Source of the DNA: Candidatus Saccharimonadota bacterium | GTDB lineage: Bacteria > Patescibacteriota > Saccharimonadia > Saccharimonadales > JACDFO01 | Reading direction: 5' to 3' | Assembly (NCBI GenBank): GCA_013815785.1 | Contig: JACDFO010000005.1 | Location: 1-30,789, forward strand | Length of the DNA: 30,789 nucleotides | In this document: positions 20,502 to 28,247 of the stretch, piece by piece | Layout: each line of letters opens with the position of its first letter | Position numbering within the stretch: the stretch's first letter is position 1 | Notes under the pieces: generated by a model | What the model saw: only the letters and a program-made list of their open reading frames with translations | Database searches by the model: none | Told to the model about the DNA's origin: nothing | Made by a program: the position numbers and the translations under genes

Positions 20502-21729
20502 AAATACTGCGGAGGGCTTCGATTGGGTCTTTACGGGCGGCACGTAATGCTGGTGTAATTCCGAACATGATGCCGACCACCAGACTGACGGCCGTTGCGA
20601 CCAACACTATCTGCAAAGTAATGACTGGTTGGATGTCAGTAAAGATTCGTAACAGATAATTTACGATTACGGCCATGAGCACACCTACAACACCGCCCAC
20701 GGAGCTCAACACAGCTGCTTCCAATAGGAATTGGCTGAGAATTTGCTGATTGGTTGCCCCCACAGCTTTACGTATGCCTATTTCATGCGTACGTTCGGTT
20801 ACAGACACCAACATAACGTTCATGATGCCGATACCGCCAACGATCAATGAAACTGCCGCAACTGCCGCAATCATGGTCGTAAGCAGGGTTAATAAAGAGT
20901 CCGCCAAGCTAATATTCTCGTCTTGACGAAGCACGGTGAAATCTTCTTGACCGCCACGACTGGCTTTTAGTGAGCCGCGTACATCATTTGATAATTGGGC
21001 CGCCATATCAGGGCTAGTGGGCTTTAATAAGATTTGGTATATATGCGTCTGGCCACCTGCCACTTCCTTACTAATGTCATACGGTATAAAAATTGCATTG
21101 TTGTAATCAGCAGTAGGAGTTAAAGGGCTGGCAGGGAACTCATCAAACACACCACGCACCATAAAGTTACGCCCGCGGAATTCAAATGACTTACCGATTG
21201 GTACGTTTTCTTGGAAAAACTTTTCTGCGACACGTTTGCCAATGACAGCCGTACCTTTATTAGCATCGCTGTTCTCATAAAATGTGCCGTAGGCTAATTC
21301 TTGATTCAGTACCTCTGGTACACCTGCTGGCGCACCTATCACCACAGCTTCGTCGTAAGTCCGGTCAGAACTTTTCAGAACACCTGGGACCAAATTCATC
21401 GGTACCACCAAACGGGCATTCTGAATCTTTTGCAGTCCTTGCCAATCTGTCTCGTTGAGATTTCCCGCACCTATAAGTCCAAGAACGTTATAGCCTGTCA
21501 CGCTGCCGTTCGCATCACGATTAACGACTTTTCCAGGCCTGACAGTTATTAAATCTGGGCCAAGCTGGCTGATTTGTTTGTTGACTTGCTGCTTTACGCC
21601 TTCACCAATACTGACGGTAGTCACGACGCTAACAACCCCTATGATTATGCCTAGCATAGTTAAGAAACTGCGCCATTTAGCGCTTTTTAGGCTGGCCAAG
21701 GCAAGCTTTGCATTATTACGCCACAGCAT
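20500..21729 (-). CDS. MacB-like ABC transporter permease
   Basis: About 409 residues from the ATG at 21729. The N-terminal membrane helix (SFLTMLGIIIGVVSVVTTVS) is followed by an extracellular MacB_PCD domain (about 50-270), then a C-terminal FtsX-type domain with three helices and the conserved ERTHEIGIRKAVGAT loop that contacts the ATPase. These mechanotransmission exporters move peptides, lipoproteins or antibiotics. A TTG start 42 nt upstream is possible but lacks a ribosome site. The ATPase gene lies 169 nt upstream on the same strand. Confidence 0.88.
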   Translation of the reverse strand: MLWRNNAKLALASLKSAKWRSFLTMLGIIIGVVSVVTTVSIGEGVKQQVNKQISQLGPDLITVRPGKVVNRDANGSVTGYNVLGLIGAGNLNETDWQGLQKIQNARLVVPMNLVPGVLKSSDRTYDEAVVIGAPAGVPEVLNQELAYGTFYENSDANKGTAVIGKRVAEKFFQENVPIGKSFEFRGRNFMVRGVFDEFPASPLTPTADYNNAIFIPYDISKEVAGGQTHIYQILLKPTSPDMAAQLSNDVRGSLKASRGGQEDFTVLRQDENISLADSLLTLLTTMIAAVAAVSLIVGGIGIMNVMLVSVTERTHEIGIRKAVGATNQQILSQFLLEAAVLSSVGGVVGVLMAVIVNYLLRIFTDIQPVITLQIVLVATAVSLVVGIMFGITPALRAARKDPIEALRSI

Positions 21730-21898
21730 ATGACTTACGCACCGTACCTTCCTAAGTTGAACAAAGTCCAACTTTGAAAGGTACTCTTGGCATCTAACAC
21801 ATTTTTCAGCTCCATTCCTCCTGAGCAGTACTGTTCGTACAACTCAGTCCGGTACTCACTGAGAAAATGCACTGGATACTCAAGTGCGAAAGTCATAA

Positions 21899-22780
21899 TC
21901 ATTTTTGCTCACCTCGTTTTGTGGTGCGAGCACGGTAGGTTTTGGATCTGATTGCTTTCTTTTTCGTTTTTGTCGCTTTGGGCAAGGCATCGCCTGGAAG
22001 CGCTTCCATAAGTGCAGAAACACCCTTGAGGTCATCAGTAACGGTGCGTTTTGGCATAAAATACATGCTACGTCGCAAGGAAACTGGCATTTCACCAACT
22101 TCTGAGTGTTCATCGGCCACGACTGAGCCGTCTTGCATAAAGACTACACGACTGGCGTAGCGGGTAAGCGCAGGGTTGTGGGTTACTAGCAGCACGGTAT
22201 TACCAGCTTTATGAATATCGCTCAACAGTTCCATGACAAGACGAGATGAAGCGCTATCCAAATTACCGGTCGGTTCGTCGGCAATGATGATGTTCGGATC
22301 ATTTATAAGTGCACGCGCTATCGCCACACGCTGAGCCTGACCGCCACTCAGGTGCCTAGGCATAAAATATTCGCGGTCGGCTAGCCCTATTCGCTCAAGC
22401 ATAGCTACAGCCCGTTTGAGACGACGAATCTTGGTCGTACCTTTATATGCCAACGGTAATGCTACATTTTCGAGCACCGTTAAGCGTGGAAGAAGGTTGA
22501 AAGACTGAAACACATAGCCGATAGTGTCTCGACGGACCTTGGCGCGCCGTCGCTGCTTGAGTCTGGAAACGTTTCGACTATTTAATGAGTAGTCTCCATG
22601 AGTGGGATGATCCAGTAAGCCGATGATGTTCATGAGCGTAGTCTTGCCAGAACCGCTTGGTCCCATTATGGCCACGAACTCTCCTGGCTCAATACTCAGG
22701 GTAACTTCCTCAAGAGCCACGGTTGCTGCATCACCGAAGCCGTAGAGTTTGCTCACGTCTTTTAAATCTATTATCGCCAT
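21899..22780 (-). CDS. MacB/LolD-type ABC transporter ATPase
   Basis: The 293-residue ATPase has Walker A GPSGSGKTT (about 40-48), a Q-loop in YVFQSFNLLP, signature LSGGQAQRV (about 144-152), Walker B IIIADEPTGNLD and the H-loop VTHNP. It should energise the neighbouring MacB-like permease. The domain proper ends near 230; about 60 extra residues form a basic tail ending KTYRARTTKRGEQK, longer than usual, which might bind the membrane or nucleic acid. No Shine-Dalgarno sequence; TATGGT lies 6 nt before the ATG. Confidence 0.92.
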   Translation of the reverse strand: MAIIDLKDVSKLYGFGDAATVALEEVTLSIEPGEFVAIMGPSGSGKTTLMNIIGLLDHPTHGDYSLNSRNVSRLKQRRRAKVRRDTIGYVFQSFNLLPRLTVLENVALPLAYKGTTKIRRLKRAVAMLERIGLADREYFMPRHLSGGQAQRVAIARALINDPNIIIADEPTGNLDSASSRLVMELLSDIHKAGNTVLLVTHNPALTRYASRVVFMQDGSVVADEHSEVGEMPVSLRRSMYFMPKRTVTDDLKGVSALMEALPGDALPKATKTKKKAIRSKTYRARTTKRGEQK

Positions 22781-22846
22781 ATGTTCACCATAGTCTAACT
22801 CCTATGCACTAAATAATTCAAGGTGTTAATTGTAGTATTTTTTCGC

Positions 22847-22914
22847 TATAATCCATTTGGCTTGAAAAAGTATTTAAAACCAAAATTGTAAACCACGGAA
22901 CTGTTTGCAATTTT
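22847..22914 (+). promoter_or_regulatory. promoter and hairpin leader of tRNA-Ser
   Basis: TATAAT (22847-22852) has no clear -35. The predicted transcript has a leader of about 130 nt with a 12-bp stem, AAAATTGTAAAC (22882-22893) with GTTTGCAATTTT (22903-22914) including one G-U pair. Like tRNA-Asn, this tRNA therefore sits behind an unusually long folded leader. Confidence 0.45.
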
Positions 22915-22991
22915 GAGAGGAAGAAGCGACTTTGGAGGTGAAATAAAGACAATTTATTGGCTTTATGGAAGCTGAGCGTCGGTTATGACGA

Positions 22992-23081
22992 GGAGAGGTC
23001 GCATAGTGGCCTAGTGCGCCACCTTGGAAAGGTGGTAAGGGGGCAACCCCTTCGAGGGTTCAAATCCCTCTCTCTCCGCCA
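22992..23081 (+). tRNA. tRNA-Ser (anticodon GGA)
   Basis: 90 nt with CCA encoded. The acceptor GGAGAGG pairs with TCTCTCC, the anticodon loop is CTTGGAAA with GGA, a long variable arm (GGGGGCAACCCC) marks a class II tRNA, and the T arm is GAGGG-TTCAAAT-CCCTC. Confidence 0.95.
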
Positions 23082-23153
23082 AATTTTTACTATAGACAAC
23101 GTCAGCATTTATATGACTTACACACAGGCAGTCCACACCCCCGTTGATTGTGC

Positions 23154-23182
23154 TTGAGGTTATTTAGGATACGTATTATACT
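23154..23182 (+). promoter_or_regulatory. sigma70-type promoter of the pilin gene
   Basis: TTGAGG (23154-23159), a 17-nt spacer and TATACT (23177-23182). The leader is about 50 nt. Confidence 0.6.
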
Positions 23183-23238
23183 TACCGTGTACTATCAAAA
23201 AAAATTACAGCAACAGATAAGAAAGGGTGGGCATTAAC

Positions 23239-23694
23239 ATGTCATTCAAGTCAAATAGTAAACAGCAGGGTTTCACCATAGTTGAACTCTTAATCGTTAT
23301 TGTCGTTATTGGTATTCTAGCGGCATTAGTAGTAACAACCTTTACGGGTATACAACAGCGAGCTCGCAATACTGAGCGTCAGACAGATATTAAAGCTATC
23401 CATGGTCAGGTAGAAGCCTACTATGCACAGAACGGTCGTTATCCGACACTGGCTAACTTAAACGATGGTACCTTTAGAAGTGCCAACATGAAGGGGCTTG
23501 ATGCTGAAGCATTGAAAGATCCTAAGGGAACAGGTCAGACACTAGTGTCTGCTGCCGCAGCTAATGCCTACGCTTATGACGTAACGGCAACTGGTGGGGG
23601 AGCCTGTGATAACAGTACGAATGACTGTACTGTCTATGTCTTGACTGCTACCAATGAGGGTGGTGGGACGTTTGCTAAGAATAATTTGAACTAA
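23239..23694 (+). CDS. type IV pilin / pseudopilin
   Basis: The 151-residue prepilin has a short basic leader with the peptidase site QQG-FTIVE (cleavage after G11, glutamate at +5 of the mature protein), then the hydrophobic helix FTIVELLIVIVVIGILAALV. The rest is a small globular domain with a C-terminal pair of cysteines (about 123 and 130) forming a likely disulphide loop (GACDNSTNDCT). Saccharibacteria use type IV pili for twitching and host contact. No other pilus genes lie here. The ATG at 23239 is chosen because AAGGG lies about 11 nt upstream; the in-frame GTG at 23227 lacks a site. Confidence 0.9.
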   Translation: MSFKSNSKQQGFTIVELLIVIVVIGILAALVVTTFTGIQQRARNTERQTDIKAIHGQVEAYYAQNGRYPTLANLNDGTFRSANMKGLDAEALKDPKGTGQTLVSAAAANAYAYDVTATGGGACDNSTNDCTVYVLTATNEGGGTFAKNNLN

Positions 23695-23719
23695 TAGTTC
23701 AACGAGAAGCCAAAAATTT

Positions 23720-23748
23720 AAAGAGGGTCCAAAATAGCCCCTCTTTTT
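23720..23748 (+). terminator. Rho-independent terminator after the pilin gene
   Basis: AAAGAGGG (23720-23727) pairs with CCCTCTTT (23739-23746), followed by more T. Confidence 0.8.
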
Positions 23749-23767
23749 ATTGGAAAATATTACAGAA

Positions 23768-24472
23768 TCAGCTGACTTTCGTACCAATAGTATCGCCAGC
23801 AAGGACACGACCTAGGTTACCCTCGGCCATAGCATCAAAAACGAGTACGGGCATGTCTTGTTCCATTGCAAGACCGAGTGCTGCTTTGTCCATTACTTTG
23901 ATAGCTTCGTTTTCTAAGGCTTGCTGGTATGGAAGTTCGTCAAATTTTTTAGCATCACCGTGCTTGGCAGGGTCTTTATCGTACACGCCATCGACTTTTG
24001 TGGCTTTCAGTACGATTTCACAGCTTAGTTCGAGTGCCACGTTTACTGCGGCAGTATCGTGCGTAAAATACGGTCGGCCGATACCGCCGGCAACAATTAC
24101 GACGCGGTTCTGGCTCAAATGTTTGTCTGCTCGGCGAAAAGAGTACATTTCGGCGACTTGGTCAGCAAAAATATTACTCAAACACCTGGTGCTGATACCT
24201 TGAGCCTCAAATATGTCAGTCATAGCCATGGAGTTAATAAGACCGGATAACATGCCCATGTGATCGCCGGTTACGCGGCGAATACCATGGCCAGCAACCT
24301 CTGCGCCCCGCACTAAATTGCCACCGCCAACGACAATCACAATTTGAATGCCAGCGCTCTGGGCTTTCTTAACTTCTTTGGCAAAATAGGTAGCTACATC
24401 TGGGTCAATTCCGGCATCAAACTTACCAGCGAGCTGTTCACCAGATAGCTTGAGTAACACACGTTTATACAT
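23768..24472 (-). CDS. pyrH: UMP kinase PyrH
   Basis: The 234-residue amino-acid-kinase fold enzyme phosphorylates UMP to UDP. Blocks seen are YKRVLLKLSGEQLAG at the start, VVGGGNLVRG (phosphate loop), DHMGMLSGLINSMA, RRADKHL, the ATKVDGVYDKDP nucleotide-binding stretch, and VMDKAALGLA. The start is set to the ATG at 24472 because family sequence begins there and the minus-strand extended -10 TGATAAACT lies 8 nt upstream, again implying leaderless translation. It is divergent from the exonuclease III gene across a 32-bp shared promoter region. Confidence 0.95.
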   Translation of the reverse strand: MYKRVLLKLSGEQLAGKFDAGIDPDVATYFAKEVKKAQSAGIQIVIVVGGGNLVRGAEVAGHGIRRVTGDHMGMLSGLINSMAMTDIFEAQGISTRCLSNIFADQVAEMYSFRRADKHLSQNRVVIVAGGIGRPYFTHDTAAVNVALELSCEIVLKATKVDGVYDKDPAKHGDAKKFDELPYQQALENEAIKVMDKAALGLAMEQDMPVLVFDAMAEGNLGRVLAGDTIGTKVS

Positions 24473-24504
24473 TGCTATGTAGTTTATCAAGTATACTCAT
24501 ATAT
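24473..24504. promoter_or_regulatory. compact divergent promoter pair
   Basis: Rightward TATACT (24492-24497) lies 7 nt before the exonuclease ATG. Leftward TGATAAACT lies 8 nt before the pyrH ATG. With only 32 bp between start codons both messages must be leaderless or nearly so, and the two -10 regions partly overlap. Confidence 0.55.
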
Positions 24505-25302
24505 ATGAAAATATATTCGTGGAATGTTAATGGTATCCGGGCGGTAGTTAAAAAAGAGACATTTCAGGCATTCATAGCGAAACATCAGCCAGATATTTTG
24601 TGCCTGCAGGAAACCAAAGCCGAACAGGGCCAGGCAATTATCGATTTGTCAGGGTATGAAGAATACTGGAACTCATCCCGGACCAAAAAAGGTTACTCCG
24701 GTACAGCTATATTCACCAAGATTAAGCCGATTGCGATTATAAACGATATTCCAGACGATACTGCTAAAAAGCATGGCTTAGTTGCCGATAACTATGGCGA
24801 CTCAAATATGGAAGGCCGGGTGATAGCAGCCGAATTTGCCGACTTTTACGTCGTAACCGCTTATACGCCCAATGCTAAGGACGGTCTAGCTCGCATCACC
24901 CTTCGCCAGCAGTTTGATGCGGCCATGACAGCCTACTGCGCCGAGCTGCAGACAAAGAAACCAGTCGTGTACTGTGGCGATATGAATGTCGCACATACTG
25001 AAGACGACCTAGCTAACCCTAAACCAAATATCGGCAAAAAGGGTTTTAGTAATGAGGAGCGCGCGGGCTTTGATAATTGGTTGGCGGTTGGTTTTATTGA
25101 TACGTTCAGAATATTCAAGCAAGGCAACGGCTTCTACACCTGGTGGAGCCACTTCGCCAACTCCCGTGCCCGCAACGTCGGCTGGCGTATTGACTACTTT
25201 CTAGTTTCTAACACCTTGAAAAACAAAGTTACACAGGCGGAAATCCACCCAGAAGTCATGGGCTCCGACCACTGCCCGATAAGTATCAGCATGAGCACAT
25301 GA
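24505..25302 (+). CDS. xth: exodeoxyribonuclease III (AP endonuclease)
   Basis: The 265-residue protein repairs abasic sites and 3' blocks in DNA. Motifs: MKIYSWNVNGIRA at the start (metal-binding N7), LCLQETKAEQ (E34), VTAYTPNA, GDMNVAHTEDDL (catalytic Asp and Asn), then TWWSHFANSRARNVGWRIDYFL and GSDHCPI (D-H pair). Start chosen as the ATG at 24505, in line with family N-termini and the -10 box. It overlaps the NUDIX gene by 4 nt, forming a DNA/nucleotide damage operon. Confidence 0.95.
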   Translation: MKIYSWNVNGIRAVVKKETFQAFIAKHQPDILCLQETKAEQGQAIIDLSGYEEYWNSSRTKKGYSGTAIFTKIKPIAIINDIPDDTAKKHGLVADNYGDSNMEGRVIAAEFADFYVVTAYTPNAKDGLARITLRQQFDAAMTAYCAELQTKKPVVYCGDMNVAHTEDDLANPKPNIGKKGFSNEERAGFDNWLAVGFIDTFRIFKQGNGFYTWWSHFANSRARNVGWRIDYFLVSNTLKNKVTQAEIHPEVMGSDHCPISISMST

Positions 25303-25772
25303 AGCAATTAACATTGTTGTTTTTATTAAAAGAAAACCAAGTTTTGCTGGCGATGAAAAAACGTGGGTTTGGAGCAGGTCGCTGGAACGGTGTCGGAGGC
25401 AAGCTTGACGAGGGAGAAACTATAGAGCAGGCGCTTATACGGGAATGTCAGGAAGAGATTGAAGTAACACCAAAAAATTTTACGCAAATGGCCGAAATAA
25501 TTTTTCATGAACAGCACGAAGGTGAGCAGAAAACTATGCAAGTACATGTGTTCACATGTTCAGAGTGGGATGGCGAGCCAAACGAAACCGAAGAAATGGC
25601 ACCCAAGTGGTTCAATATTTCTTCTATTCCATATGACGAAATGTGGCCAGATGACCCTTACTGGCTACCCCAGGCTCTTGCTGGCAAAAAACTTAAGTGT
25701 GAATTCCATTTAGACGCACACGACCAAATTATCAGCAAGACGGTAAAAGAGGATGAGTTCCTGTATGAGTAA
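25299..25772 (+). CDS. NUDIX hydrolase (MTH1/MutT-like)
   Basis: The 157-residue protein has the NUDIX box GGKLDEGETIEQALIRECQEEI (about 33-54), fitting GX5EX7REUXEEXGU with the last glycine replaced (EEIEV). WNGVGGK and the later WFNISSIPYDEMWPDD match MTH1-type 8-oxo-dGTP diphosphatases, a function that would suit its coupling to exonuclease III. Substrate is inferred, not shown. It overlaps the preceding gene by 4 nt and the next by 8 nt. Confidence 0.88.
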   Translation: MKQLTLLFLLKENQVLLAMKKRGFGAGRWNGVGGKLDEGETIEQALIRECQEEIEVTPKNFTQMAEIIFHEQHEGEQKTMQVHVFTCSEWDGEPNETEEMAPKWFNISSIPYDEMWPDDPYWLPQALAGKKLKCEFHLDAHDQIISKTVKEDEFLYE

Positions 25773-26481
25773 GAAATTTGCGGTGTTTGATATTGATGGG
25801 ACACTGATTCGATGGCAGCTGTATCACGTCATGGTTGATAAGCTGGCTAGTAAAGGTGTTCTTGGACCAGACGCCAAGCAAAATTTGCGCGAGGCTAGGA
25901 TGATTTGGAAACGCAGGGAGCATCCTGAATCGTTTAAGGCATACGAGCGAACTATTATTCAAGCCTACGAAGATGCACTCCAACACCTAAGTACAGAAAA
26001 TTTTGACCAGATGATTGCAAGTATTATTGAAGAATACAAAGATCAAACATATATCTATACCAGAGATTTACTAATGAAATGCAAAGCGGACGGGTTCTTT
26101 ATGTTGATTATATCTGGCTCCCATCATGAGCTTATTGAACAAATCGGTAAATACTACGGTTTTGACGATTATGTCGGTACACATTATGGAAGAAAAGACA
26201 CAGGTTTCAGCGGCGAAAAGCATGTCGGTAGCCAGGATAAAGCAGCGGTTCTCAACAAATTAGTAGAAAAACACAAGCTAACTTACGAAGGAAGCTTAGG
26301 AATAGGCGATAGCGGTAGCGATATATCTATGCTGGAGTTAGTCGAACAACCGATCGCGTTTAACCCTGACAAAATACTGTTCGACAAAGCTGAGGGAAAT
26401 AACTGGCCGGTAGTTATCGAGCGAAAGAATATGGTTTACAAATTAACACCCAAGAGCGGTGAATACGTTCTAATCAGATAA
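25765..26481 (+). CDS. HAD-IB phosphatase (SerB-like)
   Basis: The 238-residue HAD hydrolase has motif I VFDIDGTLI (about 6-14), motif II IISGSHHEL (about 114-122), and motif IV LGIGDSGSDISMLELV followed by PIAFNPD, the pattern of the phosphoserine-phosphatase-like IB group. The substrate is unknown. Start chosen as the ATG at 25765, 8 nt inside the NUDIX gene, because the family begins just before motif I. Third gene of the exonuclease III operon. Confidence 0.85.
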   Translation: MSKKFAVFDIDGTLIRWQLYHVMVDKLASKGVLGPDAKQNLREARMIWKRREHPESFKAYERTIIQAYEDALQHLSTENFDQMIASIIEEYKDQTYIYTRDLLMKCKADGFFMLIISGSHHELIEQIGKYYGFDDYVGTHYGRKDTGFSGEKHVGSQDKAAVLNKLVEKHKLTYEGSLGIGDSGSDISMLELVEQPIAFNPDKILFDKAEGNNWPVVIERKNMVYKLTPKSGEYVLIR

Positions 26482-26499
26482 ACTAGATAACCTCTATTT

Positions 26500-26521
26500 A
26501 TTATATCATATTTGTCAATAT
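26500..26521. repeat. 22-bp dispersed repeat, copy 3 of 3
   Basis: Identical to 11-32 and 18508-18529. It lies between the HAD gene stop and the next ATG; its leftward TGATATAAT would here read antisense into the HAD gene. Confidence 0.7.
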
Positions 26522-26523
26522 TA

Positions 26524-26532
26524 TGCTATGCT
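26524..26532 (+). promoter_or_regulatory. extended -10 promoter (leaderless)
   Basis: TG-C-TATGCT ends 6 nt before the ATG at 26539, immediately after the 22-bp repeat. Confidence 0.5.
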
Positions 26533-26538
26533 GTACCT

Positions 26539-27270
26539 ATGCCTGTATCAAGGAGAACGACTGAAGCCTACAAGGCGACTGAGAGACAGAAGGAAGCGGA
26601 ACGCCGCAAGAGCAGACGACGGCCAGTATCTTATGAACAGTATGGTAGCAAACAGGAAACGGCACCGTACCTTGAAGTATCTCTTGGCAGACATGTGGTT
26701 GACGGACAGTTACATGAAATCACCCAACGAATCGGCAAACGCGCAGGGCTTACGGCTTTACAGCCACTAGCTCTAATTCTGGTGCCGGGACACGAAATCG
26801 CACAAAAAACCAATTTTGGATTGCTCGTGCCCGGTAAACCGAGGTTAGCACCTGAAAAAGTGATAGAACTATTAATAACAAAAATGCGTGACCCAAAGTT
26901 AAATCCCGCCAAACGTTTGGCAGAATCTTCTGCCGACTCACTCAGTGTAGAAGTGGAAGGAATCGTACCTAGGAAATGGAGTAAGGCCCATAGGGCTGCA
27001 GCTAAAATTGTAGATGTGGCCACTACCGACTACCCGACATCTGGACAGTTATATGGCGAAAAAGCAGCAGTGCTGCAGCGTTTAGGTAATCGCGTGCATG
27101 ATATTTCAAAACCACTGGAAAACATTGATCATTTTATCCACTTTGCCGAAGTTAATGTCCAAGCTTTGCCATCATTTCAGGCAGCAGGATTCATAGAACT
27201 AGCACGCGGTAATATTGATATACTTCTTGGTCCTCTCGAACCGATTCAGACACCGAAAAGTGCAGACTAA
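26539..27270 (+). CDS. hypothetical protein
   Basis: The 243-residue soluble protein has a strongly basic N-terminus (RRTTEAYKATERQKEAERRK to about residue 28) followed by a mixed alpha/beta domain with PYLEVSLGRHVVDG, LALILVPGHEIAQKTNFGLL and, near the end, FIHFAEVNVQALPSFQAAGF. I cannot place it in a family. The start at 26539 fits the extended -10 six bases upstream. The next gene begins at the base after its stop codon, so the two are co-transcribed. Confidence 0.65.
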   Translation: MPVSRRTTEAYKATERQKEAERRKSRRRPVSYEQYGSKQETAPYLEVSLGRHVVDGQLHEITQRIGKRAGLTALQPLALILVPGHEIAQKTNFGLLVPGKPRLAPEKVIELLITKMRDPKLNPAKRLAESSADSLSVEVEGIVPRKWSKAHRAAAKIVDVATTDYPTSGQLYGEKAAVLQRLGNRVHDISKPLENIDHFIHFAEVNVQALPSFQAAGFIELARGNIDILLGPLEPIQTPKSAD

Positions 27271-28050
27271 ATGGATTACTGGCACAAACAGACCCAAGAC
27301 AAGCCGTTATTTGAAGATCTCATATGGAGTCGGCCTGAGAACAAACAGACGCGAGGTAAATTGCTGATTATCGGTGGTAACTCATTTGGGTTTTCAGCCG
27401 TGGGCGAAGCATATCATGCGGCTCAAATTGCAGGTATCGGCACTGCCCGAGTATTGCTGCCGGAAGCTATCCGTAAAGTTGTCGGCTTAGTACTAGAACA
27501 CGCCGAGTACGGCGCCAGCACACCTAGCGGCAGTTTCAGCCAAAAAGCACTTGGCGAGTGGCTGGATAATTCTATGTGGGCGGACTCAGTGCTGATAGCA
27601 GGAGATCTAGGCCGTAACTCTGAAACCGCGATTTTGGTTGAGAAGTTCTTAGAAAAATCATCTTCCGCTGTTACGATCACAAAGGATGCGGTCGACTACT
27701 TTATTCCGTTGGCAAAAACCTACCACGCGCGACCGAATACAACACTTGTGCTTAGCTTGGCGCAACTCCAAAAACTCGCCACAGCCCTTGGCTTTGACCA
27801 AGCATTCCGTTTAGGTATGGACCTAGTTCAACTCGTTGATACCTTACATGATTTCACCGCCAAATACAGGTTAGAAATAATTACTAAACATTTAGAAGTA
27901 GTGGTTGTTTCAGTTGGTGGCGAGGTTAGCACCTCTAAGCTTGACCAAGATAAAGAAATTTGGCGAGTCAGCACCGCAGCTCAAGCAAGTACTTGGCGAC
28001 TACAAAACCCCTCGAAGCCATTTGAAGCCTTAACCACCTCATTAATCTGA
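27271..28050 (+). CDS. NAD(P)H-hydrate dehydratase-like (ribokinase fold) protein, diverged
   Basis: The 259-residue protein resembles the ADP-dependent NAD(P)HX dehydratase family in its first half: RGKLLIIGGNSFGFSAVGEA (about 28-47), AAQIAGIGTARVLLPEA, then WADSVLIAGDLGRNSETA (about 107-124) matching the family's DAVLIGPGLGR. The C-terminal GTGDxLAG anion-hole and catalytic-aspartate motif of the family is not found; only VVVVSVGGEVS appears where it might be. The protein may have lost activity or changed role. It is fused in transcription to the unknown gene upstream with zero spacing. Confidence 0.55.
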   Translation: MDYWHKQTQDKPLFEDLIWSRPENKQTRGKLLIIGGNSFGFSAVGEAYHAAQIAGIGTARVLLPEAIRKVVGLVLEHAEYGASTPSGSFSQKALGEWLDNSMWADSVLIAGDLGRNSETAILVEKFLEKSSSAVTITKDAVDYFIPLAKTYHARPNTTLVLSLAQLQKLATALGFDQAFRLGMDLVQLVDTLHDFTAKYRLEIITKHLEVVVVSVGGEVSTSKLDQDKEIWRVSTAAQASTWRLQNPSKPFEALTTSLI

Positions 28051-28056
28051 TACAAA

Positions 28057-28113
28057 TGGTGCCGCTGGTCGGAGTCGAACCCTTCGCAGGTTGCCCGTTC
28101 GCGATTTTGAGTC
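28057..28113 (-). pseudogene. 3' part of a degenerate, split tRNA-Leu
   Basis: The first 25 bases (28057-28081) are identical to the 3' end of the intact tRNA-Leu at 28145-28169, including CCA and T arm. The rest covers a decayed variable region and the GACTCAAAATC anticodon loop, ending exactly at the start of the anticodon stem. Confidence 0.75.
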
Positions 28114-28130
28114 AAGTAGCCTAGCTACTT
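28114..28130. other. 7-bp hairpin
   Basis: AAGTAGC, CTA, GCTACTT lies between the split tRNA fragment and the left inverted repeat. No T-run follows in either direction, so terminator function is doubtful. Confidence 0.45.
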
Positions 28131-28131
28131 G

Positions 28132-28246
28132 TTTCAAATTACATTGGTGCCGCTGGTCGGAGTCGAACCGACACGGGTTGCCCCACACGATTTTGAGTCG
28201 TGCGCGTATACCAATTCCGCCACAGCGGCTTCAATGTAATTTGAAA
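28132..28246. repeat. 15-bp inverted repeats flanking tRNA-Leu
   Basis: 28132-28146 (TTTCAAATTACATTG) and 28232-28246 are exact reverse complements that bracket the intact tRNA. In the precursor RNA they could extend the acceptor stem by about 14 pairs. As DNA they could be the ends of the segment inserted into the outer tRNA copy. Confidence 0.75.
28145..28229 (-). tRNA. tRNA-Leu (anticodon CAA)
   Basis: 85 nt including encoded CCA. The acceptor GCCGCTG pairs with CAGCGGC, the anticodon stem CACGA/TCGTG closes loop CTCAAAA with CAA, the variable arm is GTGGGGCAACCCGT-like, and the T arm is GTCGG-TTCGACT-CCGAC. All stems are intact, so this is the functional copy. Confidence 0.93.
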
Positions 28247-28247
28247 G

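Noticed and set aside
21772..21898. Small gene between the ABC ATPase and permease
   Set aside because: A 26-codon frame exists on the minus strand, but its ribosome site AGGAGG is only 1 nt from the ATG and it has no recognisable product.
22957..23157. Open frame across tRNA-Ser
   Set aside because: It is simply the tRNA gene read as protein.
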